Assembly: GCA_000828835.1 (NCBI GenBank)
Contig: AP014633.1
Span: forward strand, 2,542,001 to 2,606,000
Source of the DNA: Thioploca ingrica
GTDB taxonomy: Bacteria > Pseudomonadota > Gammaproteobacteria > Beggiatoales > Beggiatoaceae
Direction of reading: 5' to 3'
Length of the DNA stretch: 64,000 nt
Position 1 is the stretch's first letter. Each line of letters starts with the position of its first letter. Made by a program: the position numbers and the translations under genes. Positions 62,563 through 64,000 of the stretch are shown one piece after another. Under the pieces are notes generated by a model. That model worked only from the letters and a program-made list of their open reading frames with translations, was not told the DNA's origin and made no database searches.

Positions 62563-64000
62563 ATGAATAATTTTGTTATCTCATTTTTTGCACCTTTATC
62601 AATCAAATATAAAATAATTGTTATGGTGATGATAAGTCACCTATTAATAGGGCTTATTGTTTCAGCTTTTTTTATGACTTATGGAACACAGCTACAGCAA
62701 AAAATCATTGTGGATAGTCAATCAAGATTAGTTAAACTCATGGCCATTCAGAGTCAAAATGCACTATTAAATCTTGATTTGAAGGCAGCTCAACAGCTCT
62801 TAGCGACACTCAGTAGTCAACCTAACATCACGGTGGCACTGCTTTACAACGCTTTAGGAGAAATAGCGGCTCAGTATCAACGCCCGGATATCAGTCATTT
62901 TTCTCCACCAACTCCCCACTCGGTTTCTTTCCATTATCAACGGACTGATCAGCATATGGAATGGTTTGAAGAAATTATGGTTCGTGATCAGAAAATAGGT
63001 ACTATCTATATTCAATCTGATTTAACTATCATGACACCCATTGTTAAAGACTATGGAAAAAAAATAATCCTGATTTTATCAGTTTGTTTAGCGGTGGCTG
63101 GGTTATTTGCTTATTTATTTCAAAGGCTTATTTCTCAACCCTTATTTCATTGGTTAACTATTATTAATGAAGCTATTCTAAAAAAGAATAATAGCTTGGA
63201 TATAGCGAATAAACCAAGAGCAGATGAACTCAATTGGTTAACAACCGCCTTAACCAAAATAGCCGATTATATTCAAACTTGTCAGGAAAAATTAACTCAT
63301 TATCAGCAACAAGTGCAACAACAAGTGCAATTACGGACAGCCGAACTGGCTAAAAATAATTCTGCTTGGGAGAAAATGGTAAAAGAATTACATGAAGCTA
63401 TGACTGCGGTGGATATTGCTAATCGAACTAAAAGTGAATTTTTAGCTAATATGAGCCACGAAATCCGCACCCCGATGAATGCGATTATTGGGATGACGGG
63501 CTTACTCCTAGAAACAGATTTAAATCTAGAACAACGTGATTTTGTTGAAACAGTCCGCACCAGTGGTGACGCTTTATTAGCTTTAATTAACGATATTTTA
63601 GATTTTTCTAAGATTGACGCCGGTCGGCTAGAATTAGAAATACATCCTTTTGATCTATGCGAATGTATAGAAAATTCGCTGGATTTAGTGGCTGCCGTTG
63701 CGGCAGAAAAAGATTTAGAATTAGCCTATTTCCTAGACAAACAAGCCCCTATCCGCTTATCGGGTGATATGAGTCGATTACGGCAGATTTTAGTTAATTT
63801 GCTGAGTAATGCAGTGAAATTTACTGAAACTGGGGAAGTCATTGTGTTGGTCTCTGGACAACGGCTAGAAGATCAAAGAATAGAGGTCTATTTTGCGGTG
63901 AAAGATACCGGAATTGGCATTCCCAGTGACCGTCTCGAACGGCTATTTTTGCCTTTTAGTCAAGTGGATACTTCAACAACGCGGCAATACGGTGGTACTG
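62563..64000 (+). CDS. Hybrid-type sensor histidine kinase (5' part, runs off the window)
   Basis: 479 residues are present and the frame is open to the window end. The N-terminal helix ([26 protein letters not shown]), a periplasmic-type domain (about 40-165) and a second helix ([19 protein letters not shown]) are followed by a HAMP-like region and coiled coil. The dimerisation helix holds the phosphoacceptor His299 in [19 protein letters not shown]. The ATPase has the N box [19 protein letters not shown] and G1 box [13 protein letters not shown]. The layout and strong similarity to BarA-type kinases suggest receiver and Hpt domains beyond the end. The signal is unknown. Confidence 0.93.
   Translation, partial: MNNFVISFFAPLSIKYKIIVMVMISHLLIGLIVSAFFMTYGTQLQQKIIVDSQSRLVKLMAIQSQNALLNLDLKAAQQLLATLSSQPNITVALLYNALGEIAAQYQRPDISHFSPPTPHSVSFHYQRTDQHMEWFEEIMVRDQKIGTIYIQSDLTIMTPIVKDYGKKIILILSVCLAVAGLFAYLFQRLISQPLFHWLTIINEAILKKNNSLDIANKPRADELNWLTTALTKIADYIQTCQEKLTHYQQQVQQQVQLRTAELAKNNSAWEKMVKELHEAMTAVDIANRTKSEFLANMSHEIRTPMNAIIGMTGLLLETDLNLEQRDFVETVRTSGDALLALINDILDFSKIDAGRLELEIHPFDLCECIENSLDLVAAVAAEKDLELAYFLDKQAPIRLSGDMSRLRQILVNLLSNAVKFTETGEVIVLVSGQRLEDQRIEVYFAVKDTGIGIPSDRLERLFLPFSQVDTSTTRQYGGT

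Overview
The window looks like a chromosomal segment of an AT-rich gammaproteobacterium, most likely of the Beggiatoa/Thiomargarita/Thioploca type (Thiotrichales). This placement is inferred from gene content, not from a marker gene. The core genes are of gammaproteobacterial type: rnfABCDG, suhB, anmK, a fused lplT-plsC-aas gene, proA, wrbA and a BarA-like hybrid kinase. They are mixed with families that are abundant in large filamentous sulfur bacteria: STAND ATPase-WD40, TPR-CHAT, Calx-beta/propeller surface proteins, many Uma2 nucleases, PIN toxin modules, and many small palindromic repeats in the intergenic gaps. No rRNA, tRNA or CRISPR array was seen.

0-13 kb: a highly structured ~410 bp element sits at 178-588. 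It resembles a protein-less IS200/IS605-IscB element carrying an omega-RNA/HEARO-like RNA. It directly abuts an Uma2 nuclease gene. Then come a TAXI-type substrate-binding protein, suhB, a 5-formyl-THF cyclo-ligase gene separated by 1 nt from a 1295-residue STAND-WD40 protein with sixteen exact 42-residue repeats, a frameshifted and truncated IS66 transposase, and a large LplT-PlsC-Aas fusion for lysophospholipid recycling.

13-25 kb: a secreted protein with a Thiotrichaceae-like repeat domain (and a possible decayed relative upstream), a transposase remnant, and a secreted giant of 2845 residues with two 7-bladed propellers, a C13/caspase-like peptidase and seven Calx-beta domains. After that come a RelE/HigB-HigA type toxin-antitoxin pair and a decayed PIN module.

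25-41 kb: two Uma2 proteins, AnmK, an FAD-dependent oxygenase-like protein, an encapsulated-ferritin-type protein (EncFtn) with no shell gene beside it, a Kef-type antiporter, a four-repeat DUF347/COG4705 membrane protein, a secreted serine protease, proA, a TPR-CHAT protein, UDP-galactopyranose mutase and a PIN toxin with its putative antitoxin.

41-64 kb: a PlsC-like acyltransferase, an EEP-family phosphoesterase, a Phd-VapC pair, a membrane-anchored alpha/beta hydrolase overlapping a Cys-rich secreted protein, a broken Uma2 gene, a glycosyltransferase, bacteriohemerythrin, a sulfotransferase, a DUF2157-DUF4401-GDYXXLXY operon, a Sfum_1244-like protein with an O-antigen ligase-like protein, a YfaP-like secreted protein, rnfABCDG without rnfE, wrbA, a DUF4398 lipoprotein, and the 5' part of a hybrid sensor kinase that runs off the end.

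Main themes are envelope and lipid metabolism, ion-driven electron transfer (Rnf), iron/oxygen handling (EncFtn, hemerythrin, WrbA), and an unusual concentration of caspase-like, STAND and toxin-antitoxin proteins together with eroding genes and miniature palindromic elements.
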